DNA of 64,000 nt, from NCBI RefSeq assembly GCF_011057715.1, contig NZ_LNGH01000015.1, positions 1-64,000 of the forward strand, given 5' to 3'. Positions 16,030 to 25,327 of the stretch are shown here, piece after piece; position 1 is the stretch's first letter, and every line of letters begins with the position of its first letter. This DNA is from Marinitoga sp. 38H-ov (GTDB taxonomy: Bacteria > Thermotogota > Thermotogae > Petrotogales > Petrotogaceae). Both the position numbers and the translations under genes were made by a program. The notes below the pieces were generated by a model. It worked only from the letters and a program-made list of their open reading frames with translations, did no database searches and was not told the origin of the DNA.

Positions 16030-17283
16030 ATGAAAAGAGTAGCTATTGTAGGAGCGCAGTGGGGAGATGAGGGTAAAGGTAAAGTAGTTAATTATTTTTC
16101 AAAAAACTATGAATGGATAGTCAGATTTTCCGGAGGAGCAAATGCGGGACATACAATATATTACAATGGCAAAAAATATGTAAATCATCTCTTACCTTCA
16201 ATAATACCAGAAGGTGATTCAAAAGCTTTTTTAGGAGCCGGTATGGTAATAGACATAGAACAGTTAATAAAAGAAATAGAGATATTAGAAAATGATTTTC
16301 CGGGAGTATCTTCTAAAATATATATAGATTTAGAAGCGTTTATAGTTTTACCATATCACAAAGAAGAAGATGGCATTTTAGAAGAATTGAGGAAAAATCC
16401 TATAGGAACAACAAAAAGAGGAATAGGACCAGCATATACAGATAAGGTTTCAAGAGAAGGTTTTAAAATATATCATCTCTTTGATGAGAAATTATTAAAA
16501 GAAAGATTAGAAGAGGTAATGTATTTGAAGAAAAATATATATGGAGATAAATTTATATTTGATCCTGATAAGATCTTTAATTATTTAATTGAACAAAAAA
16601 AGAAATTAGAAAAAATGAATGTTAAATTCACATCTGCTATTGATATGGCAGATGTATTTAGGAATACATCTGTATTATTTGAAGGGGCTCAAGGTGTGCT
16701 GTTGGATTTGGATTTTGGAACATATCCTTTTGTTACATCTGGAGCTACTATGGCTCATGGTGTTTCATCAGTTGGGTTTTCAACTTTTGAATTAGATGAG
16801 GTATTAGGTGTATTAAAGGCATATACAACAAGAGTAGGAGAAGGGCCATTTCCAACAGAGGAATTTGAAGAAATTGGTGAAATAATACGAAAAAAAGGTA
16901 ATGAATTTGGTGCAACTACAGGAAGGCCTAGAAGGGTTGGATGGTTGGACTTACCAGCATTAAGATATGCAAAACTTAGATCTGGATTAACTAAATTAGT
17001 TATAACAAAAGCAGATGTTTTAGATGGATTAGATGAAATAAAAATATGTGTTGCATATAATGTAAATGGAGAAATAAAAGAAATACCAACATCTTCATAT
17101 GATTTTTTTGTAGGAAAACCAGTATATGAAACATTAAAAGGTTGGCCAAATACAAATCATATAAATTTCTTAAAATACATGGCGTATATAGAAGAGAAAA
17201 CAGGAATAGAAATATCTCATATATCATATGGTCCAAAAACAGAAGAGATGTGTACAAAAAATGATATGATATTTAATATATAA
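16030..17283 (+). CDS. purA: Adenylosuccinate synthetase
   Basis: PurA converts IMP, aspartate and GTP to adenylosuccinate, the first committed step to AMP, in the cytoplasm. The 417-residue sequence opens with GAQWGDEGKGKVV, then GGANAGHTIY with the catalytic histidine, GTTKRGIGPAY and FEGAQGVLLDLDFGTYPFVT. The C-terminal part contains TTGRPRRVGWLDL. It is slightly shorter than the usual 425-430 residues. GGAGGTG precedes the ATG. It is a single-gene unit with its own leader hairpin and terminator. Confidence 0.97.
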   Translation: MKRVAIVGAQWGDEGKGKVVNYFSKNYEWIVRFSGGANAGHTIYYNGKKYVNHLLPSIIPEGDSKAFLGAGMVIDIEQLIKEIEILENDFPGVSSKIYIDLEAFIVLPYHKEEDGILEELRKNPIGTTKRGIGPAYTDKVSREGFKIYHLFDEKLLKERLEEVMYLKKNIYGDKFIFDPDKIFNYLIEQKKKLEKMNVKFTSAIDMADVFRNTSVLFEGAQGVLLDLDFGTYPFVTSGATMAHGVSSVGFSTFELDEVLGVLKAYTTRVGEGPFPTEEFEEIGEIIRKKGNEFGATTGRPRRVGWLDLPALRYAKLRSGLTKLVITKADVLDGLDEIKICVAYNVNGEIKEIPTSSYDFFVGKPVYETLKGWPNTNHINFLKYMAYIEEKTGIEISHISYGPKTEEMCTKNDMIFNI

Positions 17284-17308
17284 CACCTCGATTTTTTCGA
17301 GGTGTTTT
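17282..17308 (+). terminator. purA terminator
   Basis: A 10-bp stem AACACCTCGA/TCGAGGTGTT (17282-17291, 17297-17306) is followed by Ts. The stem begins inside the purA stop codon. Confidence 0.9.
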
Positions 17309-17358
17309 ATAATTATCACATATACTTAAATTAATTGTAATAAAATAAAGTTATCATA

Positions 17359-17385
17359 TTAGCAGTTAAGGTGTTTGATTGCTAA
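17359..17385 (+). promoter_or_regulatory. CIRCE-like HrcA operator 1 upstream of clpC
   Basis: The 27-bp element is TTAGCAGTT, nine bases, GATTGCTAA. Against the CIRCE consensus TTAGCACTC-N9-GAGTGCTAA the left arm matches 7 of 9 and the right arm 8 of 9 positions. The spacing is exactly that of CIRCE. An hrcA gene is in this window. Confidence 0.65.
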
Positions 17386-17462
17386 AATCAATTTGAACTT
17401 TTTTGAATTTTATTAGTCTAAAATAACGAAAAATATTTTTTTCTTATTTTTTTAAAGTGTAT

Positions 17463-17489
17463 TTAGCAAAAAAATATTACAACTGCTAA
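17463..17489 (+). promoter_or_regulatory. CIRCE-like HrcA operator 2 upstream of clpC
   Basis: A second 27-bp element is TTAGCAAAA, nine bases, AACTGCTAA (6 of 9 and 7 of 9 matches to CIRCE). Both outer hexamers TTAGCA and TGCTAA are intact. No clear sigma-A promoter with ideal spacing could be placed between the two elements; a TTGAAC at 17393 and TAAAAT at 17419 are 20 bp apart. Confidence 0.5.
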
Positions 17490-17530
17490 AAATAATAATT
17501 AAAAAATAAATAGATTGGGAGGTGTAGGAA

Positions 17531-19996
17531 ATGATGAATCCAAAAAATTTTACAGAAAAAGCCCTGGAAATAATTGAAAATGCTAGAACTATAGCTAGTG
17601 GATATGGTACAAATGTATTAACTCCTGAACATATAACTTTGGCAATATTAGATAGTGATGATGAATATGTAAAGAGAATATTTGAAACAATTAATGTAGA
17701 AGCAATTAAAGAGAATATAGAAAAAGAGCTAGAAGAAAATGTCCAATATTCATTTGGTGGTGTAAGAGATAATAGAATATATATTTCACCAACATTAGAA
17801 AGAATTTTCGAAATAGCAAAATCCGAAGCCAAGAAAACAAAACATAAGCTAATTACAACATTACATATATTATTAGCAATTATGCAAGAAGGCACTTCAT
17901 ATTCTGCAAAATTATTTTCTAAATATGGTTTAACAACAAATGAAGTATATGAAGAATTGAAAAACATAAAAGTAACTAAAGAAGGGTCTGAAGAAAATGT
18001 TCAAGATGTTTTAGATCAATTTACTATTGATTTAACAAAAATGGCAGAAGAGAAGAAATTAATGCCAGTAATTGGAAGAGATTTAGAAATTCAAAGAACT
18101 ATTGAAATATTAAGTAGAAAAACAAAAAATAATCCAGTTTTAGTAGGAGATCCTGGTGTAGGTAAAACAGCAATTGTGGAAGGACTAGCTCAAAGGATAA
18201 TAACAGGAGCTGTACCTGATGCATTAATAGAAAAAAGAATATTACAATTAGATATGGGAAGATTATTAGCTGGAGCTAAATTCAGAGGAGAATTTGAAGA
18301 AAGATTGAAAAATGTAATTGATGAAGTAAAAAAACAAGGTGATAAGATAATATTATTCATAGATGAATTACATACAATAATAGGAGCTGGTAAAGCAGAA
18401 GGCAATGCAATGGATGCTGCTAATATGTTAAAACCAGATTTAGCTCGTGGTGAATTAAGAGTAATTGGTGCTACAACATTAGATGAATATAGGCAATATA
18501 TAGAAAAGGACAAGGCATTAGCTAGAAGATTCCAACCAGTTCAAGTAGATGAACCTAGTGAAGAAGATGCAATCCAAATATTAAGAGGATTAAAAGAAAC
18601 TTTTGAAAAACATCATAATGTAAAAATAGACGATAATGCTGTAATTGCTGCTGTAAAATTATCCCATAGATATATAACAGATAGATTCTTACCAGATAAG
18701 GCTATTGACCTTATTGACGAAGCTTCAGCTAAAGCAAGACTCGAAAAGAGTTCTAAATTATCTAATATTAAGAAATTAGAATATGAAGCTAAAGAGTTAG
18801 AGGAAGAAATAAATGATTTAACTGTAAAAGGTGAGTATGAAGAAGCTGCTTTAAAGAAAAAGAAATTATTTGAACTAAAAAAACAAATTGAAGAAATGAA
18901 AAGTCAATATGAACAAGAAAAAGATAAAGAAGAGGAAGATGTAATTGTTGATGAAGATAGAATAGCTGAAGTAATTGAAAAATGGACAGGTATACCTGCT
19001 AAAAAAATGTTAGAGGCTGAAAGGGAAAAATTATTGAATTTAGAAAAGGAAATTCATAGACGTGTTGTTGGACAAGAAGAAGCTATAATTAAATTAGCAC
19101 AACATATAAGAAAGGCAAGAGCTGGTTTAAAAGATCCAACAAGACCAATAGGTTCATTCTTATTCTTAGGTCCTACAGGTGTTGGTAAAACGGAAGTAGC
19201 TAAATCATTAGCTGAAGTATTATTCGATACAGAAGAAGCATTAATTAGGATTGACATGTCTGAGTATATGGAAAAACATGCTGTTTCTAGATTAATTGGG
19301 TCACCTCCTGGATATGTAGGATATGAACAAGGTGGTCAATTAACAGAAGCAGTAAGAAGAAAACCATACTCAGTAATATTAATTGATGAAATAGAAAAAG
19401 CTCATCCAGATGTATTTAATATATTACTTCAAGTATTAGACGATGGAAGATTAACAGATGGAAAAGGTAATACAGTAGATTTTAGAAATACAATAATAAT
19501 TATGACAAGTAATATAGGTTCTGAAAGTATTTTAAATAAGTTAGAAAATAGAGGCAAGTTAGGGTTTATTAGTGATGAAGAAAGAATAACCGAAGAAGAA
19601 GATTTAGAAAAGATTGTTAGGGAAGATTTAAAGAAATACTTTAGACCAGAATTTTTAAACAGATTAGACGAAGTGATTGTATTTAAACCATTGACTATAG
19701 AACAAGTAAAAGAAATTGTTGGTATTATGATGAGAAGATTAGAAGAAAGATTAAAAGAAAAAGATCTAGAATTAATGATTACAGAAGATGCAAAAGAATA
19801 TCTAGCTAAAAAAGGATACGATAGAATCTTTGGTGCAAGACCACTAAGAAGAGTAATAGAAAGAGAAGTTGAAATGGAATTAGCAAATAAACTTATAGCA
19901 GGAGAAATACCATCAAAGAGCAAAGTTATAATTGATTTTGAAAATGAAAAGTTAACAATTAGAGTGGGAAAAGGCGAAATAAAACCAAAAGAATAG
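17531..19996 (+). CDS. clpC: ClpC-type AAA+ protease regulatory ATPase
   Basis: This Hsp100 unfoldase feeds substrates to ClpP or disaggregates proteins. The 821 residues contain two N-terminal Clp repeats (about 5-145), NBD1 with Walker A GDPGVGKT (about 207-214), a middle region with a UVR-like motif ([20 protein letters not shown], about 431-450) and NBD2 with GPTGVGKT near 547. The UVR motif and short middle region indicate ClpC, not ClpB. GGAGGTG precedes two adjacent ATGs, 17531 and 17534. The 220-base leader holds two CIRCE-like operators, so control by HrcA instead of CtsR is likely. No mcsA or mcsB is adjacent. Confidence 0.95.
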   Translation: MMNPKNFTEKALEIIENARTIASGYGTNVLTPEHITLAILDSDDEYVKRIFETINVEAIKENIEKELEENVQYSFGGVRDNRIYISPTLERIFEIAKSEAKKTKHKLITTLHILLAIMQEGTSYSAKLFSKYGLTTNEVYEELKNIKVTKEGSEENVQDVLDQFTIDLTKMAEEKKLMPVIGRDLEIQRTIEILSRKTKNNPVLVGDPGVGKTAIVEGLAQRIITGAVPDALIEKRILQLDMGRLLAGAKFRGEFEERLKNVIDEVKKQGDKIILFIDELHTIIGAGKAEGNAMDAANMLKPDLARGELRVIGATTLDEYRQYIEKDKALARRFQPVQVDEPSEEDAIQILRGLKETFEKHHNVKIDDNAVIAAVKLSHRYITDRFLPDKAIDLIDEASAKARLEKSSKLSNIKKLEYEAKELEEEINDLTVKGEYEEAALKKKKLFELKKQIEEMKSQYEQEKDKEEEDVIVDEDRIAEVIEKWTGIPAKKMLEAEREKLLNLEKEIHRRVVGQEEAIIKLAQHIRKARAGLKDPTRPIGSFLFLGPTGVGKTEVAKSLAEVLFDTEEALIRIDMSEYMEKHAVSRLIGSPPGYVGYEQGGQLTEAVRRKPYSVILIDEIEKAHPDVFNILLQVLDDGRLTDGKGNTVDFRNTIIIMTSNIGSESILNKLENRGKLGFISDEERITEEEDLEKIVREDLKKYFRPEFLNRLDEVIVFKPLTIEQVKEIVGIMMRRLEERLKEKDLELMITEDAKEYLAKKGYDRIFGARPLRRVIEREVEMELANKLIAGEIPSKSKVIIDFENEKLTIRVGKGEIKPKE

Positions 19997-20018
19997 GCAG
20001 CTCAAAGCTGCCTATTTC
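19992..20018. terminator. Shared terminator of clpC and the nag operon
   Basis: The 11-bp stem AATAGGCAGCT/AGCTGCCTATT (19992-20002, 20006-20016) contains the clpC stop codon and touches the nagA stop codon. The T-tract is short on the plus side (TTTCCTT). Confidence 0.8.
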
Positions 20019-21081
20019 CTTCATATATAGTCTGTATTATTTCTAAGTCTTTAGATAATATAACTAAGTTAGCAATATAATTTTCTTTTATTCTACCTTC
20101 ATTAAAAATATTTAAATTTTGTAAGGCGTTATATGAAGAGATTTTAGCTAATTCCTGTAATGAACAATTAGTGGAATTATAAAAATTTCTAATTGCAATA
20201 TCAAAAGTCAATGTGCTTCCTGCAATAGTACTATCTTTTAAAGTGGCTTTTTTGTTTTTTACAAAAACTTCTAGACCACCTAAAGAGTATTTTCCATCAT
20301 CTAAACGAGTAGCTGGTATTGAATCAGTAACTAATATAATATCTTCAATATTTTTAATACTATATACTAATTTGACAAAGTCTGGAGATAAATGTATATT
20401 ATCAACAATTAATTCCAATTTAAAATCATTTAATAATCCTGCACCAACCCCTCCAATTTCCCTATGATGTAATGGTTTAATAGCATTAGGAAAATGAGTA
20501 ATCCTGTTGATTCCAAATTCTAGAGATTTTTTGTATGCATTATAATCCCCATCAGAATGCCCTAAAGAAATAATAACATTTTTTTCTTTTAAAAAATTAA
20601 TAGTGTCAAAAAATCCTTCTAATTCAGGAGCCATAGTAATTATTTTTATTTTGTCACATATTAAATCTTTTAAATATTCTAATTTTGGATTGTATATATA
20701 ATCTTCATTTTGAGCACCTTTTTTCTTTTTATTAATAAAAGGGCCTTCCAAATGAATACCTTTAGCAGATAAAATAGGTTCAAAGTTAATAATAATATTT
20801 TTTAATTTTTCAATAGATGCTGATACAGTAGTTGGATAAAATCTAGTCACACCATGAGAAAAATTTTCTTCTGCCCATCTTTTTAAATCATCTTTTGTTG
20901 AATTCATAAAATCTATACCCTTGTATCCATGGGTATGTGTATCAACAAAACCTGGCATTAGAATATAATTATATGTTTTATCGTGTTTTTTAATAGATTT
21001 TATTAAATTACCTTCTATAACAACATCTCCAACATATTCACCATCAATGGGATCTACTATTAAAACATTTTCTATTAACAT
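20002..21081 (-). CDS. nagA: N-acetylglucosamine-6-phosphate deacetylase
   Basis: NagA removes acetate from GlcNAc-6-phosphate. The 359-residue amidohydrolase shows the metal-site motif PGFVDTHTHG (His49 and His51), HLEGPF near residue 115, SLGHSD near 174, THFPNAI and LVTDSIPAT with the catalytic Asp. An AGAGGTG precedes the ATG. It is the last gene of the seven-gene GlcNAc operon and starts 3 bases after the deaminase-like gene, giving consecutive pathway steps GlcNAc-6-P to GlcN-6-P to Fru-6-P. Confidence 0.95.
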   Translation of the reverse strand: MLIENVLIVDPIDGEYVGDVVIEGNLIKSIKKHDKTYNYILMPGFVDTHTHGYKGIDFMNSTKDDLKRWAEENFSHGVTRFYPTTVSASIEKLKNIIINFEPILSAKGIHLEGPFINKKKKGAQNEDYIYNPKLEYLKDLICDKIKIITMAPELEGFFDTINFLKEKNVIISLGHSDGDYNAYKKSLEFGINRITHFPNAIKPLHHREIGGVGAGLLNDFKLELIVDNIHLSPDFVKLVYSIKNIEDIILVTDSIPATRLDDGKYSLGGLEVFVKNKKATLKDSTIAGSTLTFDIAIRNFYNSTNCSLQELAKISSYNALQNLNIFNEGRIKENYIANLVILSKDLEIIQTIYEGNRQL

Positions 21082-21084
21082 ATT

Positions 21085-21999
21085 TCACCTCTTTAAAATA
21101 ACAGATTTACTTAAATTCTTTGGATTATCGGGATCTAATCCTTCTAAAATAGCTTTTTTAAAGCCAATATATTGAGGTAATATAATTCTCAAAATACTAT
21201 CAAATCCATTATTATATTTTATTTTTAAATCACCATCTTCTGAAACCAATATAATTTTTGCACCCATATTTCTTAATTCATTTGCTAAAACTCTTTCTTC
21301 ATATGTATCTTTTGAATAGATAACTATTAAACTTTTTTCTGTTAAAGTTGATTTTGGGCCATGTCTATATTCTAGAGGTTCATGAAATTCTACATTTTGC
21401 ATAGCCATTTCTTGTACTTTTAAGGCGCTTTCTTTTGCTACACCATATTGCTCATTAAATCCTAAAAATACAAAATGATTATAATTTTTTAAATCTATAG
21501 AATCCACTAAATTTTTAATATTATTTAGTATTGTAATATTTGAATAATCATGAAACTCTATTCCATTAAGAAGAAAATTTAGTATAAAAACAAATGAACC
21601 AGTCATAACTACACTTTCTTCATTAGCAAAGTCAAATATATAATTTTCTGTACATTTTTTTGTTAATGATGAATTAGATGTACAAGTTATACCAATTGTT
21701 TTAATATTTTTAAATCTTTCAATTGCTTGTACAGTTTCTGTTGATTCACCGGTTCTTGATATAAATATTGCTATATCTGTTTTTGGTACTTCGTCAAAAA
21801 CTATTACTTCTCCACCAGATATTACATTTGAATTATAACCAAATTTATTCATTATTTTAGATACAATTAAACCTAAGTTATATGAAGAACCACAACCAAT
21901 AAAAGTGTATTTTTTATTTTTTTCAAATTTAAAATTATAATCCTTTACTCTACTTAATAATTTAGGTATTCTATTGATTTCTTTTAATGTATAATTCAT
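21085..21999 (-). CDS. SIS-domain glucosamine-6-phosphate deaminase (NagB-II/GlmS-like)
   Basis: The 304-residue protein has two SIS domains like the isomerase half of GlmS but no glutaminase domain. Motifs include FIGCGSSYNLG, FISRTGESTETV near residue 92 and EYRHGPKSTL in the second domain. Such proteins act as an alternative deaminase (NagB-II) in Thermotoga and Shewanella, turning GlcN-6-P into fructose-6-P. The position next to nagA supports that role; AgaS-like activity is an alternative. The start ATG (21997-21999) overlaps the stop of the upstream permease as ATGA, so the longer frame from 22110 is rejected. Confidence 0.87.
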   Translation of the reverse strand: MNYTLKEINRIPKLLSRVKDYNFKFEKNKKYTFIGCGSSYNLGLIVSKIMNKFGYNSNVISGGEVIVFDEVPKTDIAIFISRTGESTETVQAIERFKNIKTIGITCTSNSSLTKKCTENYIFDFANEESVVMTGSFVFILNFLLNGIEFHDYSNITILNNIKNLVDSIDLKNYNHFVFLGFNEQYGVAKESALKVQEMAMQNVEFHEPLEYRHGPKSTLTEKSLIVIYSKDTYEERVLANELRNMGAKIILVSEDGDLKIKYNNGFDSILRIILPQYIGFKKAILEGLDPDNPKNLSKSVILKR

Positions 22000-23207
22000 C
22001 CTTTCACAGCTCCTTGAGTTATACCAGAAATAATATGTTTTTGAAAAATTAAAAATGCAATTATAACAGGTATTCCAATAATTGAAGATGCTGCCATTAA
22101 TATTGGCCATTCAACTTGATTGAATTTTTGAAATAAGGCTAATCCAACCTGCACTGTTCTCATATCTTTTGAGGTTGTCATAACTAATGGATAAAATAAA
22201 TCGTTCCAGGAGGTGATAAATGTATTTATTGACATTACTGCAATTGCCGGTTTAGATAATGGGAAAATTATATAATATAGAATTTGAAATGTATTAGCCC
22301 CATCAACATATGCAGCTTGTTCTAACTCAATTGGCAATTGTTCTATATATTGTTTTAATAAAAAGATACCAAACGGAGTTACTAAAAATGGGATAATAAG
22401 AGAATAATATGTATTTATCCATCCAATATTTTTCATAATTATAAATATAGGGATTATAGTTATTTGTGGAGGTATCATCATAGTTGCTAATACTATTAAA
22501 AATAATACATTTTTTCCAAAAAATTCTCTTCTTGCAAAAGCATATGCAACTGAAGTGGAAAAAATAATATTTCCTAAAACTACAGCTAAAGCTATAATTA
22601 AACTGTTAAACATATATCTTCCAAAATCATTTTCTTTCCATACTATAATAAAATTCATTAATGTTGGAAATTTATACTTTATTTTAATATCATCAATATA
22701 TACGCTAGTATTTTTACTGAAAACAAAGCCAATTTTGGTAATATGTTTTAAATCTATATTTTCTATTGTTTTTAAATTTATATTTACTTTTTGCCAGTTA
22801 TTATCCTTTAATTTAATAGGATATCTAAATACATTTTCATCAATATCATTGAATTCAACTACAAAATTATTTACATTTTTAACATAAAAAGAAATATATT
22901 TTGCAACGCGTAAATCCATATCGCTTGTTAATAATTCAACACTTTCTTCATCATTAAAAATATCTATTTTTAAACTCTGTGTTGAAGTTGGTGAATCTTT
23001 AACCAAAGATATCTTTGCATTTGTTTTAATCTTTCTTTTTATATAATTTATATATTTAACCTCAAAATCATTTATATATTTTTCTGTAATTACATTGGTT
23101 AAATTTCCTTGAGGTATAATTGCTGTAAAAAACATAGTAATTAATGGAAATAAAGAAATACCCAGGATTATAAACATAAATATTAAAAATAAAGTTCTTT
23201 TCATCAT
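21996..23207 (-). CDS. Sugar ABC transporter permease (MalG-type) with extracytoplasmic beta-sandwich insertion
   Basis: The C-terminal 220 residues are a normal MalG-like permease with the ATPase-contact EAA motif EQAAYVDGANTFQILYYIIF. The protein is 403 residues, about 125 longer than usual. The extra sequence (about residues 40-178) lies between the first membrane helix and the rest, so it should be outside the membrane. It is beta-rich and ends in NTSVYIDDIKIKY, like jelly-roll carbohydrate-binding modules. The gene overlaps the upstream permease and the downstream deaminase by 4 bases each. It probably imports GlcNAc oligosaccharides with the adjacent permease and binding protein; no ATPase gene is in the operon. 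Confidence 0.88.
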   Translation of the reverse strand: MMKRTLFLIFMFIILGISLFPLITMFFTAIIPQGNLTNVITEKYINDFEVKYINYIKRKIKTNAKISLVKDSPTSTQSLKIDIFNDEESVELLTSDMDLRVAKYISFYVKNVNNFVVEFNDIDENVFRYPIKLKDNNWQKVNINLKTIENIDLKHITKIGFVFSKNTSVYIDDIKIKYKFPTLMNFIIVWKENDFGRYMFNSLIIALAVVLGNIIFSTSVAYAFARREFFGKNVLFLIVLATMMIPPQITIIPIFIIMKNIGWINTYYSLIIPFLVTPFGIFLLKQYIEQLPIELEQAAYVDGANTFQILYYIIFPLSKPAIAVMSINTFITSWNDLFYPLVMTTSKDMRTVQVGLALFQKFNQVEWPILMAASSIIGIPVIIAFLIFQKHIISGITQGAVKG

Positions 23208-24079
23208 ATATCACTCCTGAGGAGTCTTTTTTGTATTATTGTAAAAATCATTATTATACCCATTAATATATATGCAATTGCAGATGCATATCCCATATCA
23301 AATTGTCTAAAAGATGTTTGATATAGATAATGAACAACAGTTTGAGTAGCATTAGAAGGTCCTCCGCCGGTCATAGTAAATATTTCTGCAAAAATTTGAA
23401 ATGAACGGATAGTATTTAATGAGATTATAAAAAACAATGTGGGTTTTAATAATGGTAATGTAATAGAAAAAAAAGTTTGTTTCTTTGAAGCGCCATCAAT
23501 TGAAGCCGCTTCATATAATTCATTTGGTATTCCTTGTAATCCTGCTAAAAATAATATGGTATAATATCCTATAGCTGCCCATATATCCATTATCATAATT
23601 GAAAGTAATGCGGTTTTTGTTGAAGCTAACCAACTAGTATCTAAAGATTTCATTCCAAACAAACTCATCATATTATTAAAAAAACCATTAGCACTATATA
23701 AATATATCCATATAGTTGAAATTACAACCATTGATATAACCGAAGGCAAAAAAAATCCTGCTTTAAAAAGATCTTTAAATGGCAATAATTTGCTATTAAT
23801 AAGTACAGCAATTATTAGTGAAAATACAGTTGTAAAAGGAATTGTACCAATTACGAAAATAAATGTATTTTTTAAAGCAATTAAAAAAACTTCATCATTA
23901 AATGCTTTTATATAATTTGATATTCCAATAAAATCATAATTTGGATTTAATCCGGTATAATTAGTGAAACTCATATAAAGTGAATATCCTATTGGAAATA
24001 CACCAAAGATCATAAAAATTATTAAAAATGGTGATAATAATATAAAAGTTTCAAATTTATATTTTCTTGTTATTTTCAT
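23204..24079 (-). CDS. Sugar ABC transporter permease (MalF-type)
   Basis: The 291-residue membrane protein has six predicted helices and the EAA loop YEAASIDGASKKQTFFSITLP. It pairs with the permease downstream. The ATG follows AAGGAG and comes after a strong hairpin that separates this gene from the binding-protein gene. The substrate is inferred from the operon (GlcNAc or chitobiose-type sugars). Confidence 0.92.
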   Translation of the reverse strand: MKITRKYKFETFILLSPFLIIFMIFGVFPIGYSLYMSFTNYTGLNPNYDFIGISNYIKAFNDEVFLIALKNTFIFVIGTIPFTTVFSLIIAVLINSKLLPFKDLFKAGFFLPSVISMVVISTIWIYLYSANGFFNNMMSLFGMKSLDTSWLASTKTALLSIMIMDIWAAIGYYTILFLAGLQGIPNELYEAASIDGASKKQTFFSITLPLLKPTLFFIISLNTIRSFQIFAEIFTMTGGGPSNATQTVVHYLYQTSFRQFDMGYASAIAYILMGIIMIFTIIQKRLLRSDI

Positions 24080-24097
24080 TTTTTCAACTCCTTAATA

Positions 24098-24121
24098 CCT
24101 GCGCAGGTGGCTCTGCGCAGG
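24098..24121 (-). other. Intercistronic hairpin after the binding-protein gene
   Basis: The GC-rich 9-bp stem CCTGCGCAG/CTGCGCAGG with a 6-base loop lies between the solute-binding protein and permease genes. On the coding (minus) strand no T-run follows, so it is not a classical terminator. Such hairpins commonly protect upstream mRNA and raise binding-protein levels over permease levels. Confidence 0.75.
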
Positions 24122-24128
24122 CATTTTT

Positions 24129-25325
24129 TTAATGGTTTAATAATTGCTGTATTTTTAAATTATAATATCTTAAAGTAGAATCTATATCTTCATTTTCTAA
24201 TATAATCTTTTCTATAGCTTCTGTTAAATATTGTTGTATTTTAAACCATTGTGGATTTGAAGGAGCAGGTTTTGCATACTTATTTTGTTCATAAAATGTT
24301 TTATGTAATGGATGATCATCAAACCAAGGATCTTTATCTGCACCAACTACTGATGGAAATACAGAAGGTACTAATTTTGTAACTTGCATTGCAACATCTG
24401 ATCTTAATAAATATTTAATTAATTTTATAGCAGCTTCTTTATTTTTTGATTGTTCAGTAATTGCTAAAACTTCAGCTCCAGCAAATGAAGCATGTGTTCC
24501 ACTCCATTTATTTGGTTTTGGTAATAATGTTACATCAAATACTATATTAGGATAATTTTTTTCAATACCATCTATGTCCCAAGCACCACTTACATACATA
24601 CCAATTTTACCCTCACCAAAAGCTTTAGCTAAATCTGCTTGTTTTGTTTTTAAAGAATATTTAGAAAGTGCCTTATAAAATTCTGCTGTTTCTATAACCT
24701 TTGTTGAATATAATTGTGATTTATCATCAACTATTATATCTCCACCATTTCCCCAAACAGCAGGCAAAAACCATTGTTGCCAAGGGCTAAAGTTTTCTCC
24801 AGCACACATACCAAATCCATATATATTATCACCAACTTCGTTTATTTTTTTAGCAGCTACATATAATTCTTCCCATGTTTCTGGTGGATTATTAGGATCT
24901 AATCCTGCTTTTTCAAATAAATCTAAATTAAAGAATAAGGCTCTTGTTCCTAATAGCCATGGCATAGCCCATATATGACCATCATATTTTACAGAATCCC
25001 AACCAAAATATTTCTCAACGTCAGCATAATTATCTAGATTTGTTATAGTTTTTTGACTTGCAAAATTAGCTACCCAGGTATTACCTAATTCAACAACATC
25101 TGGAGCATTATTTGCAGCAATAGCTGTTACTATCTTATCAAATCCATTTGACCAAGATAATTGTACATATTCCACTTCAATATCTGGATTTTCCTTCATA
25201 AAATCATTTAAGATTTTTGCTGATGATTCATCATCGAGCATAAATCCCCAAAAAGTTATCTTTGTTTTTCCAAATGAAAAAACTACTAACAAGCTTAAAA
25301 CCAATACCAATAATGCCTTTTTCAT
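24129..25325 (-). CDS. Sugar ABC transporter substrate-binding protein
   Basis: The 398-residue protein has a typical Sec signal peptide (residues 1-19, ending SFG) without a lipobox cysteine. The family-1 binding-protein pattern follows: KITFWGFM, then FMKENPDIEVEYVQLSW and APDVVELGNTWV. It should deliver a carbohydrate to the two permeases encoded downstream. The GlcNAc-oligomer substrate is inferred from nagZ and nagA in the same operon. It starts 2 bases after the nagZ stop with AAAGGGGG as RBS. Confidence 0.93.
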   Translation of the reverse strand: MKKALLVLVLSLLVVFSFGKTKITFWGFMLDDESSAKILNDFMKENPDIEVEYVQLSWSNGFDKIVTAIAANNAPDVVELGNTWVANFASQKTITNLDNYADVEKYFGWDSVKYDGHIWAMPWLLGTRALFFNLDLFEKAGLDPNNPPETWEELYVAAKKINEVGDNIYGFGMCAGENFSPWQQWFLPAVWGNGGDIIVDDKSQLYSTKVIETAEFYKALSKYSLKTKQADLAKAFGEGKIGMYVSGAWDIDGIEKNYPNIVFDVTLLPKPNKWSGTHASFAGAEVLAITEQSKNKEAAIKLIKYLLRSDVAMQVTKLVPSVFPSVVGADKDPWFDDHPLHKTFYEQNKYAKPAPSNPQWFKIQQYLTEAIEKIILENEDIDSTLRYYNLKIQQLLNH

Positions 25326-25327
25326 AG

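Noticed and set aside
17393-17424. TTGAAC/TAAAAT as a clpC promoter
   Set aside because: Spacing is 20 bp, too long to call with confidence, so it is mentioned only with the CIRCE-like element.
22000-22110. N-terminal extension of the deaminase-like gene to 22110
   Set aside because: It overlaps the permease gene by over 100 bases with unrelated sequence; ATG 21999 starts where the SIS family begins.
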